64,000 nt of DNA from Streptomyces cellulosae (lineage in GTDB: Bacteria > Actinomycetota > Actinomycetes > Streptomycetales > Streptomycetaceae), in contig NZ_JOEV01000013.1 of NCBI RefSeq assembly GCF_000721105.1, positions 1 to 64,000 on the forward strand, in the 5' to 3' direction. Shown here piece by piece: positions 55,116 through 64,000 of the stretch. Both the position numbers and the translations under genes were made by a program. Numbering within the stretch: position 1 is the first letter of the stretch; every line of letters starts with the position of its first letter. Below the pieces are notes generated by a model, which made no database searches, had not been told where the DNA came from, and saw only the letters and a program-made list of their open reading frames with translations.

Positions 55116-57914
55116 TCAGCCGGCTGCGAGTTGGGAGATCTCGGCGGTGGTCAGGGCGCGTTGGTAGAAGTGGACGTCGTCGATCTGACCGTTGGTGAAG
55201 TCGACCTCATTCGCGTTCCACCACGCGCTTCCGATCTCCGTCGAACCGGTCGCCTTCCAGGCGGAGGAGTACGCGGTGCTCGCCTGGAGGGTGCCGTTGA
55301 CGTAGAGCGAGATGGTGCCCGCGCCGCTGTCGTAGACGCCGGTCACGTGGTACCAGGTGCCGGTGGCCGCCGATGAGGTGGCCGAGACCGAGGTCGCGGT
55401 GGAGCTGGTGGAGTCGGCGCCGCGCTGGGTGAACGCGAACTTCCCTCCGGACAGTTGCAGGTAGAAGGGGCTGATGAGGTTGCCGTTGAGGCTGGCGAAG
55501 GTCTGGTTGCCGGTGACGCTGTTCAGCTTCACCCAGGCCGCCACCGTGTAGCTGGCGCTGGTGTCGATCACTGCCGCCGGGATGGTGACCTGGCTGGCGA
55601 CCGTGCCGTCCAGGCTGACGGAGTTGCTGCCGACCTTCCCGCTGCCGGTCCACGCGCCGTCGCCGGTGAGTCCGCCGGTGGCGGAGAGCCCCATGAAGTT
55701 GGCGGTCCGGGCGCCACTGCCCTCGTCGAGCTCGTAGTAGGCGGTGGGGCCGGTCGCCAGGGCGACGGCCTCCTGGCCGGTGAGGGCCTTGGAGTACATC
55801 CGTACGTCGTCGATGGCGCCGTTGGTGAAGTCGACGTTGCCGCCGTTCCACTTCGCACGGCCGATGGCGGTGTGCCCGGTGGCCTTCCACGCCGAGGTGA
55901 ACGGGGTGGTGCCCTGGAGGACGCCGTTGACGTACAGCTTGATCACTCCGGCGCCGCTGTCGTATACGCCGGTCACCTGGTACCAAGTGCCGCTGGCCGG
56001 GGTGCCGCCGGTGACCTGCTTGTAGGTGGCACCGGTGGAGTCGGCGCTGCGGACGGTGAACGCGAAGGCGCCGCCGCTGAGCTGGAGGTAGAAGGGGCTG
56101 ATGAGGTTGCCGTCGATGCTGGCGAAGGTCTGGTTGCCGGTCAGGCTGTTGAGCTTGACCCAGGTGGAGACCGAGTAGCTCGCGCTGGTGTCGATCGCGG
56201 TGGTCGGGATGTCGACGTAGCTGGTGCTGCCGCCGGTCAGGCTGACGGCGTACGGCCCGACCTTTCCGGTGGTCCAGGAGGCGCCGGCCTTGAGGGTGGC
56301 GGTGTTGGCGTGGTTGGTGGCGTCGGCGGAGGTGGTACCGGTGCCCTCGTCGAGAGGCCAGGCGGCGCCGTAACCCTGCGTCGGGGTGACCGTGCTGCCG
56401 TTGTACGCGCCGATGTTGGACGCGGCGGTGGTCGAGACGGTGTTGCCGAAGAAGTCCAGTCCGCCGTTGCCCGAGATCAGCGTGCCCGCGCCGATCGCCG
56501 GCGAGCCCGGCTGCAGCTTGTACGCGGCCGCTGTGCCGATGCCGTCGCCGGCGCCGCCGGGTGCGACGAACTTCGGGTCGGTGGTGATCGCGGAGGCGTC
56601 GGTGGGCTGCGTGCTGTCGTGGGTGCCGTAGAACAGGTTGTGGGTCCAGGTGCCCGAGGCGGAGTAACCGCCGCCGGAGCCCTGGTTGTCGATGATGTTG
56701 TTGGAGAAGGTGACGTTGTTCCCGGCGACGGTGCCGTTGGTGACCCCGCCGTTGTCGCCCGGCCCCATGTAGAGGGTGTTGTTGTAGACCTGGGTGGTGC
56801 CGGAGGTGGTGATGCCCTGCAGCGTCGGCAGCACCGCGTTCATCGCGCCGTCGTTCTGGCTGATGTTGTAGCGGACGACGGAGTTCCTGGCGCCGAAGGT
56901 GCTGCTGCAGCAGTACTCCTGGAACCCGAACGGATTGTCGTGGGTGTAGTTGTACTGCAGGACCACGCCGTTGTTGTCGTGGTCGATGTCGAACGCCTGG
57001 CCGTCCCACAGCGCGCGCCACTGGCGGGATATCTCGTTGTTCTGCCAGATGCCGCCGTTGTTCAGTGCCATCCAGTAGCCGGCGCCCGAGTACCGGTAGC
57101 CGCTGTTGGTGGTCACGTTGTACTGCACGAGCGGGTTGTCGCAGTAGACGCACACGACGTCGTTGCCGCCGAGGTCGCTCATCGTGTTGTTCTGGATGAC
57201 GACGTGGGCGGTCGCGATCGCGTGGCCGGTGCCTTTGAGCGAGCCGATGTAGATTCCGCCGGCGTCGGCGCTGGTCAGGGTGTTGCCCTGGATCAGCAGG
57301 TCGTCCCAGCCGTTGGTGGTGTACGAGTCGTTCAGGTTGACGCCGATACCCGAGGAGGTGCTCGGCTGCGGTCCGCTCTTGGACCAGAAGCCCTTCACGT
57401 TGTGGATGTTGTTGTTGATGATGTGGATGCCGTGCAGGATGCCGCTGGTGTCGTTCTGCAGCTGGATACCGCTGCGCAGGGCAGCCGCCGCTGTGGTGGT
57501 GTTGGTGATCTCCAGGTTCTGGATCGTCCAGTACTCCTGGTTGTCCAGGTAGACCGCCGCGGCGGCGCCCGCGCCGTTGATGACGGGTGCGGAGCCGGAT
57601 CCGTAGCTGGAGACGACGATCTGGCTGCCGCTGGTGCCGGATCCCAGGGGTGCGAGTTCTCCGGACCACGAGCCGCCGGCCTGGAAGAGGATCTGGTTTC
57701 CGGCGGTGAAGGTGGTGGCGTTGACGTTGGTGAGGGTCTGCCAGGGGGTGCTGCTGGAGCAGCCGTCATTGCTGTCGCTGCCGCTGCTGGACGAGACGTA
57801 GTAGGTGGTGCAGGGGGTGGCCGCCTGAGCGGTCGTCGCGGGCAGAGCAGCGACGCCCAGGGCGCCTGTCACGGCCGTCGCGGCCGCGACGAGAGCGCGT
57901 GTCCATCTTCGCAT
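55116..57914 (-). CDS. Secreted right-handed beta-helix protein with two LamG domains
   Basis: A 932-residue secreted protein. Signal peptide about 1-31 (LPATTAQAA). Residues about 35-510 read as a right-handed parallel beta-helix (repeated strands such as VYLDNQEYWTIQNLEI, IHIINNNIHNV, VVIQNNTMSDLGGNDVV, VTFSNNIIDN), as in pectate-lyase-like enzymes. Residues about 515-720 and 725-932 are two LamG-type jelly rolls that are near copies of one another (IDTSASYSVSTWVKLNS and IDTSASYTVAAWVKLNS; both with TGNQTFASxxGNLISPFYLQLSGG). It likely binds or degrades a polysaccharide. Substrate unknown. Confidence 0.85.
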   Translation of the reverse strand: MRRWTRALVAAATAVTGALGVAALPATTAQAATPCTTYYVSSSSGSDSNDGCSSSTPWQTLTNVNATTFTAGNQILFQAGGSWSGELAPLGSGTSGSQIVVSSYGSGSAPVINGAGAAAAVYLDNQEYWTIQNLEITNTTTAAAALRSGIQLQNDTSGILHGIHIINNNIHNVKGFWSKSGPQPSTSSGIGVNLNDSYTTNGWDDLLIQGNTLTSADAGGIYIGSLKGTGHAIATAHVVIQNNTMSDLGGNDVVCVYCDNPLVQYNVTTNSGYRYSGAGYWMALNNGGIWQNNEISRQWRALWDGQAFDIDHDNNGVVLQYNYTHDNPFGFQEYCCSSTFGARNSVVRYNISQNDGAMNAVLPTLQGITTSGTTQVYNNTLYMGPGDNGGVTNGTVAGNNVTFSNNIIDNQGSGGGYSASGTWTHNLFYGTHDSTQPTDASAITTDPKFVAPGGAGDGIGTAAAYKLQPGSPAIGAGTLISGNGGLDFFGNTVSTTAASNIGAYNGSTVTPTQGYGAAWPLDEGTGTTSADATNHANTATLKAGASWTTGKVGPYAVSLTGGSTSYVDIPTTAIDTSASYSVSTWVKLNSLTGNQTFASIDGNLISPFYLQLSGGAFAFTVRSADSTGATYKQVTGGTPASGTWYQVTGVYDSGAGVIKLYVNGVLQGTTPFTSAWKATGHTAIGRAKWNGGNVDFTNGAIDDVRMYSKALTGQEAVALATGPTAYYELDEGSGARTANFMGLSATGGLTGDGAWTGSGKVGSNSVSLDGTVASQVTIPAAVIDTSASYTVAAWVKLNSVTGNQTFASLNGNLISPFYLQLSGGKFAFTQRGADSTSSTATSVSATSSAATGTWYHVTGVYDSGAGTISLYVNGTLQASTAYSSAWKATGSTEIGSAWWNANEVDFTNGQIDDVHFYQRALTTAEISQLAAG

Positions 57915-58019
57915 GGCGTTCCTCTTTGAACGGGGGGACGTGATGGGACAGGCCGGTGCGATGGCCCGGGTACCGGGTGGTTGCTGCCCGCACCGGCCGC
58001 TCTGGGGAGGAGGCCGGAA

Positions 58020-58934
58020 TTACGGCTCGGGGGTCAGGTCGAGTTCGACCGGTTCATCACGGTCGCAGCACAGGCGGTCGTCCACGATCCGCATGGCTGC
58101 GACCTGGAGCGACGAGCGGCGACTGCGGTACGTCCCGTCGTCGCCGGCGTCGTCGCGGTCGGGGTGGGTGAAGTAGAAGACGTACGCCGTCCCGCCCTGG
58201 ACGACCACGTCGGCGTGGTAGCCGATGCCGCCGTCGTCGGTCCGCGTGCCCGGCGTGTCCAGGACCAGGCCCTGGCGCTCCCAGTGCTCCAGGTCGTCCG
58301 AGCGCAGGACACCTTGCCCGCGCCATTCGTCGACGAGCATCCAGTAGTGGCCGCCCAGTTCGAAGACGTTGGGTCCCTCGTGCGGGCGGTGGGTGACGGC
58401 GGGGCCGATCGGCGTCCAGGCATACAGGTCCGGGCTGTCGGCCGCGTACGTGTACGAGCCGTGGGTCTCGTCCTTGAACCACATGCGGAAGCCGGCGTCG
58501 CCCGGCAGCGGGAAGACGCAGGCGTCGATCACCCGCTCCGAACCGAGGTCGAGGGTGCTGCGGTAGGTCCAGGACAGCAGGTCGGGACTGGTGTAGTGAC
58601 GGATCCAGGCGCAGCCGGTCCAGGACTCCGGCACGCCCCTCAGATAGCTGACGTACATGTGGTAAATGCCGTCGTGCCAGATGATCTCGGGCGCCCAGAA
58701 GGTGTTGCGGCCCCAGTCCGTTTCCAGGCCGGTGAGTGCGCCCCGGTAGGTCCAGGTCCGGCCGCCGTCGGCCGAGGCGGCGACGCCCAGGTCGGTGCCG
58801 TGCACCCAGGCCACTCCCGGGCCGGGGGCGTCGGCCCGGCGGTTGGTGTACACCAGCCACCATTCGCGGGTCTGGCGGTTCCACACGGCGACGGGGTCGG
58901 CGGCGCCGTCGTGCAGGGGGTCACGGAAGAGCAT
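58020..58934 (-). CDS. GH43-like five-bladed-propeller glycosidase
   Basis: A 304-residue cytoplasmic protein (no signal). Five-bladed-propeller hallmarks: HDGAADPVAVW, TFWAPEIIWHDGIYHMYVSY, SERVIDACVF, GPNVFELGGHYWMLVDEW and GIGYHADVVVQGG; these resemble GH43/GH117-type acid residues (Asp, Glu). It ends the sugar-transport operon and probably cleaves an imported oligosaccharide. The ATG at 58934 follows GGGGGAAG. Exact specificity is unclear. Confidence 0.75.
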   Translation of the reverse strand: MLFRDPLHDGAADPVAVWNRQTREWWLVYTNRRADAPGPGVAWVHGTDLGVAASADGGRTWTYRGALTGLETDWGRNTFWAPEIIWHDGIYHMYVSYLRGVPESWTGCAWIRHYTSPDLLSWTYRSTLDLGSERVIDACVFPLPGDAGFRMWFKDETHGSYTYAADSPDLYAWTPIGPAVTHRPHEGPNVFELGGHYWMLVDEWRGQGVLRSDDLEHWERQGLVLDTPGTRTDDGGIGYHADVVVQGGTAYVFYFTHPDRDDAGDDGTYRSRRSSLQVAAMRIVDDRLCCDRDEPVELDLTPEP

Positions 58935-58948
58935 CTCGGCTTCCCCCC

Positions 58949-59782
58949 TCACTTCAGGCCGGAGTTGACGAAGCCGCGTACGTAACTGCGCTGGGCGGCC
59001 AGGAAGAGGACGACGACCGGCACGAGGTAGAGCATCGCGCCGCCTGCGAGCAGGTTGGAGAGCTGGAAGCCCTGCTGGATGACGTAGCCCTGGCTGACCC
59101 CCACGGCGAGCGTGGTGTTGGACTCGTCGAGCAGCAGGTTCGGCGCGATGAAGTCGCCCCAGACCGTGTTGAAGGCGAGCACGAACGCCGTCACCAGGAG
59201 CGGACGCGACAACGGCAGGAAGATGGTCACGAAGATACGGATCCGTCCCGCGCCGTCGATGACCGCCGCCTCCTCCAGTTCCTTGGGGAAGCTGGAGAAG
59301 AACTGCCGGTACAGGAAGATCGCGTACGGCGCCCCGGCTATGCCCCACAGCACCCAGGGCCAGTAGGTGCCGACGAGGCCGAACTGCGCGAACAGCAGGT
59401 AGGTCGGGATCAGGGTGACGATCTGCGGCACCATCATCGTGGAGATCAGCAATCCGAACAGAATGTTCTTCCCCGGCCCGCGCAGCCGCGCGAAGCCGTA
59501 GCCGACGACGGCCGAGCTGAGCGTGGTCAGGATCGAGAACAGCGTCGCCAGAACGGCGGAGTTGCGGGCGTACCGACCGAAGGGGATGAGGGTGACGACC
59601 TGCTTGTAGTTGCTCCACTCGAACACCGAGGGGAGCCAGGTGTCCTCGTGGACGGTGTTGGCCGACCGCAGCGAGCTGAGGATCAGCTCGGCGAAGGGCA
59701 GCACCATCAGTACGGAGATCACCAGCAGCACGCCGAAGACCACCGGGTGTCTGGGACGCCTTGTGAGCCGGATGGACGCCAT
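58949..59782 (-). CDS. Sugar ABC transporter permease (MalG type)
   Basis: A 277-residue carbohydrate permease with six helices: VVFGVLLVISVLMVLPFAELILSS, ATLFSILTTLSSAVVGYGFARL, ISTMMVPQIVTLIPTYLLFAQFG, and the EAA-loop segment FSSFPKELEEAAVIDGAGRIRIFVTIFLPLSRPLLV. It partners with the MalF-type permease encoded before it and needs an external ATPase such as MsiK, since none is encoded here, as usual in Streptomyces. Confidence 0.92.
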   Translation of the reverse strand: MASIRLTRRPRHPVVFGVLLVISVLMVLPFAELILSSLRSANTVHEDTWLPSVFEWSNYKQVVTLIPFGRYARNSAVLATLFSILTTLSSAVVGYGFARLRGPGKNILFGLLISTMMVPQIVTLIPTYLLFAQFGLVGTYWPWVLWGIAGAPYAIFLYRQFFSSFPKELEEAAVIDGAGRIRIFVTIFLPLSRPLLVTAFVLAFNTVWGDFIAPNLLLDESNTTLAVGVSQGYVIQQGFQLSNLLAGGAMLYLVPVVVLFLAAQRSYVRGFVNSGLK

Positions 59783-59788
59783 GGTGGA

Positions 59789-60757
<969 letters not shown>

Positions 60758-60767
60758 GTCCGGTCCC

Positions 60768-62120
60768 CTACTTCCCTGCGAGCTTCTTGCCGTTCGCCAG
60801 CACGGCGTTGACTTCCTTGGTGAGGCTGTCCGCGAGGGCGGGCACCGACTTCCCGCCGTCGACGGCCGCGGTGAAGACCTTGGCGAGGGTGGTGTTCAGG
60901 GCGGTGGTCTGGGCGTACGGCGTGGCGACCGGGACAACGGTGACGTAGGGCAGCTCGTCCGTCTGGACCTTGAAGGACGCCTTCTGGAAGGCGGTCTCCT
61001 GGGGCACGATCGACAGCATCGACTTCATCGAGGGCAGGCCGTTGCCGGCGGCGATCCGCTTGTGGGCGCCGGCGCCGCCGCAGTACCACTCCATGAACTC
61101 GAAGGCGCCGCCCGGGTTCTGGGACTTGGCGGGGATCCAGTAGCCCACCGCACCGAAGGACGGGCTGACCCGCTTGCTGCCCAGCATCGGGGCGGCGGCG
61201 AAGACCGTGTGGTCCTCGTACTGGGGAGCGGTGCTCGCGAGGAAGCCGTTGAACCAGTAGCCGGCGCCGGCCATCGCCTGCTTGCCCGCGAGGTACTCGG
61301 GTCCGTCCCAGTCCGGGCTGGGGTTGATCGCCGAGTAACCGACCTTCGCCTTCGCGGTGCTGACCAGCCAGGTCAGTGCCTTGATCGCCTCGGGGGAGGT
61401 GAAGTCGGCGGTGCCCAGGTCCTCGGACATGATCCGGCCGCCGGCCGTGGCCACCATCGCGGCGATCTGGTCCATGCCGGGGGTGGTGGCGTACAGGCCG
61501 TAGACGCTGGTCTTGCCGCCATGGGTCTTGGTGAGCTTCCTGGCCGCCTCGAAGAGCTCGTCGTAGGTGATCGGCGTCTTCGGGTCCGGCGCGGTCAGCC
61601 CGGCGGCCGACCACATGTCCGAGTTGTACCACCACATCGCGTCCTGCGACCAGTCCTTGGCGATCCCGTAGCGGGCGCCCTTGCCCTGAGTCGTGCCGTC
61701 CCACTTCCAGCAGTTGTTGATGGGCAGGATGTCGGCGGGCTTGAGGATGCCGCTCTTCGCGAAGTACTCGTCCAGGTTCAGGGCGATGCCCCGGCCGGCG
61801 ATGTACGGGGTGACGTCCGTGCCGGCGTCACGCACCAGGTCGGGCGGGTTGCCGGCGGCGAGCATCGCGTTGAGCCGGGTCGGGTCGGAGTTGATCTGCT
61901 TGATCTTCAGGCCCGGGTGGGCCTTCTCGAAGGCGGCCACCTCCGCGGGAGTGATCTCCCCCTGAACGCTCATGATCGTCAGCGTGCCGTTCTTGGCCGC
62001 CTGGACCGAGGCCTTCGAGGCGGTCGAGGTACCCGAACACGCGCTCAGGGCGGCCGCCCCGGCTATGAAGCCGGTGCTCTTGAGGACAGATCGTCTGCTG
62101 AATGCCTGGGAAGACTGCAT
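60768..62120 (-). CDS. Sugar ABC transporter substrate-binding lipoprotein
   Basis: A 450-residue extracellular solute-binding protein family 1. The ATG at 62120 follows AAAGGAG. A Tat-like lipoprotein signal reads SRRSVLKSTGFIAGAAALSACSG with the lipobox Cys at about residue 27. Family segments: LTIMSVQGEITPAEVAAFEKAHPGLKIKQIN, WKWDGTTQGKGARYGIAKDWS, PDPKTPITYDELFEAARKL. It captures an oligosaccharide for the two permeases. A 422-base upstream gap should carry its own promoter. Confidence 0.92.
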   Translation of the reverse strand: MQSSQAFSRRSVLKSTGFIAGAAALSACSGTSTASKASVQAAKNGTLTIMSVQGEITPAEVAAFEKAHPGLKIKQINSDPTRLNAMLAAGNPPDLVRDAGTDVTPYIAGRGIALNLDEYFAKSGILKPADILPINNCWKWDGTTQGKGARYGIAKDWSQDAMWWYNSDMWSAAGLTAPDPKTPITYDELFEAARKLTKTHGGKTSVYGLYATTPGMDQIAAMVATAGGRIMSEDLGTADFTSPEAIKALTWLVSTAKAKVGYSAINPSPDWDGPEYLAGKQAMAGAGYWFNGFLASTAPQYEDHTVFAAAPMLGSKRVSPSFGAVGYWIPAKSQNPGGAFEFMEWYCGGAGAHKRIAAGNGLPSMKSMLSIVPQETAFQKASFKVQTDELPYVTVVPVATPYAQTTALNTTLAKVFTAAVDGGKSVPALADSLTKEVNAVLANGKKLAGK

Positions 62121-62245
62121 GATGCCCAACTCCTTTGATGGTGCACGTTTTCGCGGTCGCTGAGGCCGGGCCAGGTGGGGGGCCGGGACGGGCGGGGGCA
62201 CACGCACGGGACGCACGGCTGACGCGAGTCAGGGGCGCGCGCGTG

Positions 62246-62442
62246 GGTGGCGCGGTCGTCCGCCGGCGGCGGCGGGGCGTCTCTGTGCGGTTCAGTGAGC
62301 ATGACTGGCGAGCGGCCTGGCACTGCGTGTCAGACGGCACGGGAGGACCGGCGGATGGCGTGGGCCGGCTCGTGACCGGTGGCGGAACGGCGGCTGTCGT
62401 TGGCCGTCGTCAGGCATCGCCCACCGGTGGCGCGGTCGTCCG
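62246..62442. repeat. 17-bp direct repeat in the leader of the transporter operon
   Basis: GGTGGCGCGGTCGTCCG occurs at 62246-62262 and again at 62426-62442, 180 bases apart, in the gap 62121-62542 between the binding-protein gene and the GH43 gene. The gap otherwise holds no supported gene. The repeat could be a regulator site (LacI) or recombination mark; it is not itself palindromic. Confidence 0.5.
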
Positions 62443-62542
62443 TGGGATGGGCGGGCAGGACCGCGGCGGTCTCATGGGTGTTGTCGGAGCGCCAGATGCA
62501 GTAATCGGCTGCCGAACCCGCCCAGGAAGGGCTGTGCGGGAT

Positions 62543-63409
62543 TCATAGGCTCACACCGTCGAGGGACAGCGGTCGCCCGTCGGGCACCGTCACCACGGAC
62601 GCGTGCCGCATTCCGGACGGCAGGGATACCTCGGAGGGCGTCCACTCGATGCCGTCCGGGCTGGAGGCGGCTCCGTACCGGCCCTCCAGGTAGTGGTCGA
62701 ACAGCAGCACCCACTCCGCACCCCGCCGGAAGAAGCTGGGCCCTTCGACAGGCGCGGGGCTGACCGGACCGGTCGGCTCGCTGAAGTCCACACCCGGCTT
62801 CGAGAACCCGGTGACCAGGATGTACTTGTGGTCGGTGGACGGGTCGTTGATGCCGCGCTCGTCCTTGAAGGCCATCATGAAACGGTCCTGGTGCCGCGTG
62901 ACGGTGGCGTCGATCACCGAGTAGCCGGGATCGAAGAACAGTTCGGCGGGCGAGTAGTCCTTGAAGTCCCTGGTCGTGCAGTGCCAGATGCGGTGATCCT
63001 GGCCCACGTTGGCGTAGTCACGGCCCTCGGCCGTACTGCCTGCCTCGACCACCGACGACCAGATCAGGTGATAGAGCCCGGTGGCCTCGTCGAGGAAGAA
63101 CTCCGGAGCCCAGGCATTGTGCGCGCCGTCGACTGCGGCCATGACCGGGACGAGCCGCTGCTCGGACCAGTCGAGCAGGTCGGCGGACGTCGCATGGACG
63201 ATCCCCGGGCTGGTCCAGCCGTCGGTGGCCAGCAGGTGGAAGAGCCCGTCCGGCCCGATCCCGATAAAGGGGTCGCGAAGACGGCCGGTGCCGACTTGTC
63301 CTCTGAGTACCGGACGGCCGTCGTTGACGGTGTGGAACTCCCGGCCGTCATGGCTGTAGGCCAGGTGGAGCGCCTCGTCGGCATCGGTGAAGTACGAGAT
63401 CACGTACAT
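62543..63409 (-). CDS. GH43-like glycosidase, no signal
   Basis: A 288-residue propeller protein: MYVISYFTDADEALHLAYSHDGREFHTVN, RLRDPFIGIGPDGLFHLLATDG, HNAWAPEFFLDEATGLYHLIWSS and YSVIDATVTRHQDRFMMAFKDE, resembling the secreted GH43 at 37459 (shared SY/GYFT, RDPFI, WAPE, GYxxID). Catalytic-type Asp and Glu are present. It starts in a TGATG overlap with the LacI gene and probably acts in the cytoplasm on the imported oligosaccharide. Confidence 0.8.
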   Translation of the reverse strand: MYVISYFTDADEALHLAYSHDGREFHTVNDGRPVLRGQVGTGRLRDPFIGIGPDGLFHLLATDGWTSPGIVHATSADLLDWSEQRLVPVMAAVDGAHNAWAPEFFLDEATGLYHLIWSSVVEAGSTAEGRDYANVGQDHRIWHCTTRDFKDYSPAELFFDPGYSVIDATVTRHQDRFMMAFKDERGINDPSTDHKYILVTGFSKPGVDFSEPTGPVSPAPVEGPSFFRRGAEWVLLFDHYLEGRYGAASSPDGIEWTPSEVSLPSGMRHASVVTVPDGRPLSLDGVSL

Positions 63410-64000
63410 CAGCCACGCCCCTGTCCGGGCGAGGGCGCGGCCGTGGTGCCCCGGACGACGAGGGTGGTCGGCATCTGCATGTGCTCCATCACGGGCGCGT
63501 TGCCTTCGATGATCGACATGAGTGCCCGCACCGCGGTCTGTCCCATGTCATGCAGCGGCTGGCGCACCGTCGTCAGGCCGGGGTACGACTGCGCCGCCTG
63601 CGGCAGGTCGTCGAACCCGACGACCGACAGCTGACCGGGCACGTCGAAACCGTGCTTGCGTGCCGCGTCGATCGCTCCGAAGGCGATGAGGTCGGCGCCC
63701 GCGACGATCGCGGTCGGGCGGTGTTCCTCGATGAACCGTGAGGCGGTACGGAACCCGGACACGTAGCTGAAGTCGCAGTAGGCGACCATCTGTTCGTCCA
63801 CGGTGAGCCCTGCCAGCCGCATGGCGTCGTCGAAGCCCTTGAAGCGCACGCTTGTGCTCTCCAGGTCGAGATTGCCGCCGATGTAGGCGATCCGCGTGTG
63901 GCCCAGGCCGATGAGGTGCTGGGTGCCGCTCCGGGTCCCGTGGTAGTTGTCGACGGTGACCCGGGGCAGGTCGACGTCGATGTTTCGCGGATCGATGACG
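63409..64000 (-). CDS. LacI family transcriptional regulator, 5' end outside window
   Basis: The frame is open to the window end; about 197 residues of a LacI-type effector domain are visible, without the N-terminal helix-turn-helix. Typical segments: PRVTVDNYHGTRSGTQHLIGLGHTRIAYIGG, SRFIEEHRPTAIVAGADLIAFGAIDAARKHGFDVPGQLSVVGFDDLP and LTTVRQPLHDMGQTAVRALM. It is the likely repressor of the sugar-transport/GH43 operon that follows on the same strand; the first GH43 start overlaps its stop. Confidence 0.9.
   Translation of the reverse strand, partial: VIDPRNIDVDLPRVTVDNYHGTRSGTQHLIGLGHTRIAYIGGNLDLESTSVRFKGFDDAMRLAGLTVDEQMVAYCDFSYVSGFRTASRFIEEHRPTAIVAGADLIAFGAIDAARKHGFDVPGQLSVVGFDDLPQAAQSYPGLTTVRQPLHDMGQTAVRALMSIIEGNAPVMEHMQMPTTLVVRGTTAAPSPGQGRG

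Noticed and set aside
55207..57669. Long out-of-frame open reading over the beta-helix gene
   Set aside because: Composed of Arg/His/Gln strings without hydrophobic core; a shadow of the -strand gene in another frame.

Overview
The window looks like a chromosomal segment of a Streptomyces species. The G+C content is very high with strong third-position GC bias, genes are packed with ATGA/TGATG overlaps, GTG starts are common, and the centre of the window (malonyl-CoA synthetase, carboxyltransferase, then an MreB-like gene) follows the gene order I recall around matB and mbl in Streptomyces coelicolor. No rRNA, tRNA, CRISPR array or complete mobile element was seen; there is only a decayed IS701-type transposase fragment.

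Layout. (1) 1-4088, plus: a tightly overlapped operon with a condensation-type acyltransferase (cut by the window start), two methyltransferases, an EamA-like membrane protein, a Trm112-like protein and a hypothetical, which looks like a small lipid or natural-product set. (2) 4400-8058, minus: a NarL-type response regulator, its histidine kinase with an odd repeat-bearing tail, and a Clp-N-like protein with no ATPase. (3) 8390-13414: an IclR regulator divergent from a polar amino-acid-type ABC transporter and a PfkB sugar kinase. (4) 13470-16036: a DUF1330 protein, an ATP-grasp enzyme, and a MerR-PP2C phosphatase fusion. (5) 16033-21184: malonate module with a FadR-type regulator, a MatC-like carrier, MatB and a carboxyltransferase, with a large inverted-repeat operator between regulator and carrier.

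(6) 21248-28943 is the most unusual part: a four-gene cassette of a trypsin-co-occurring (Trypco1-like) protein, a trypsin-like protease with a C-terminal VMAP-C-like region, a MoxR-type AAA+ ATPase, and a 1493-residue SAV_2336-type protein. The last protein joins a vWA-like region, a dead kinase, a SARP-type winged helix plus BTAD, and a HAD domain without its nucleophile. It fits the class of vWA-MoxR-VMAP NTP-dependent ternary conflict systems. It is followed by an Mbl-type actin homologue (29132-30169) with a degenerate nucleotide-binding loop.

(7) 30233-32480: a partner-switching group (STAS, MEDS plus anti-sigma ATPase, and a divergent STAS-ANTAR protein). (8) 33159-40948: a GH5 enzyme behind paired palindromic operators, an F420-type oxidoreductase, two signal-less proteases (M6 and S8) each followed by a small partner gene, and a GH43-AbfB arabinanase-like enzyme. 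(9) 40950-45871: an M20 amidohydrolase with an amino-acid ABC transporter, divergent from an ArsR-type regulator, with a perfect palindrome between them. (10) 46079-49798: a type III PKS, ICMT-type methyltransferase, FAD oxidoreductase and UbiA prenyltransferase group resembling the srsABC phenolic-lipid operon. (11) 50769-64000: carbohydrate region with a GH59 galactocerebrosidase-like enzyme, a SurA-like membrane protein, a beta-helix/LamG protein, and a LacI-regulated GH43 plus sugar ABC transporter operon cut by the window end.

All functions are assigned by reading motifs and overall resemblance; no database search was run.
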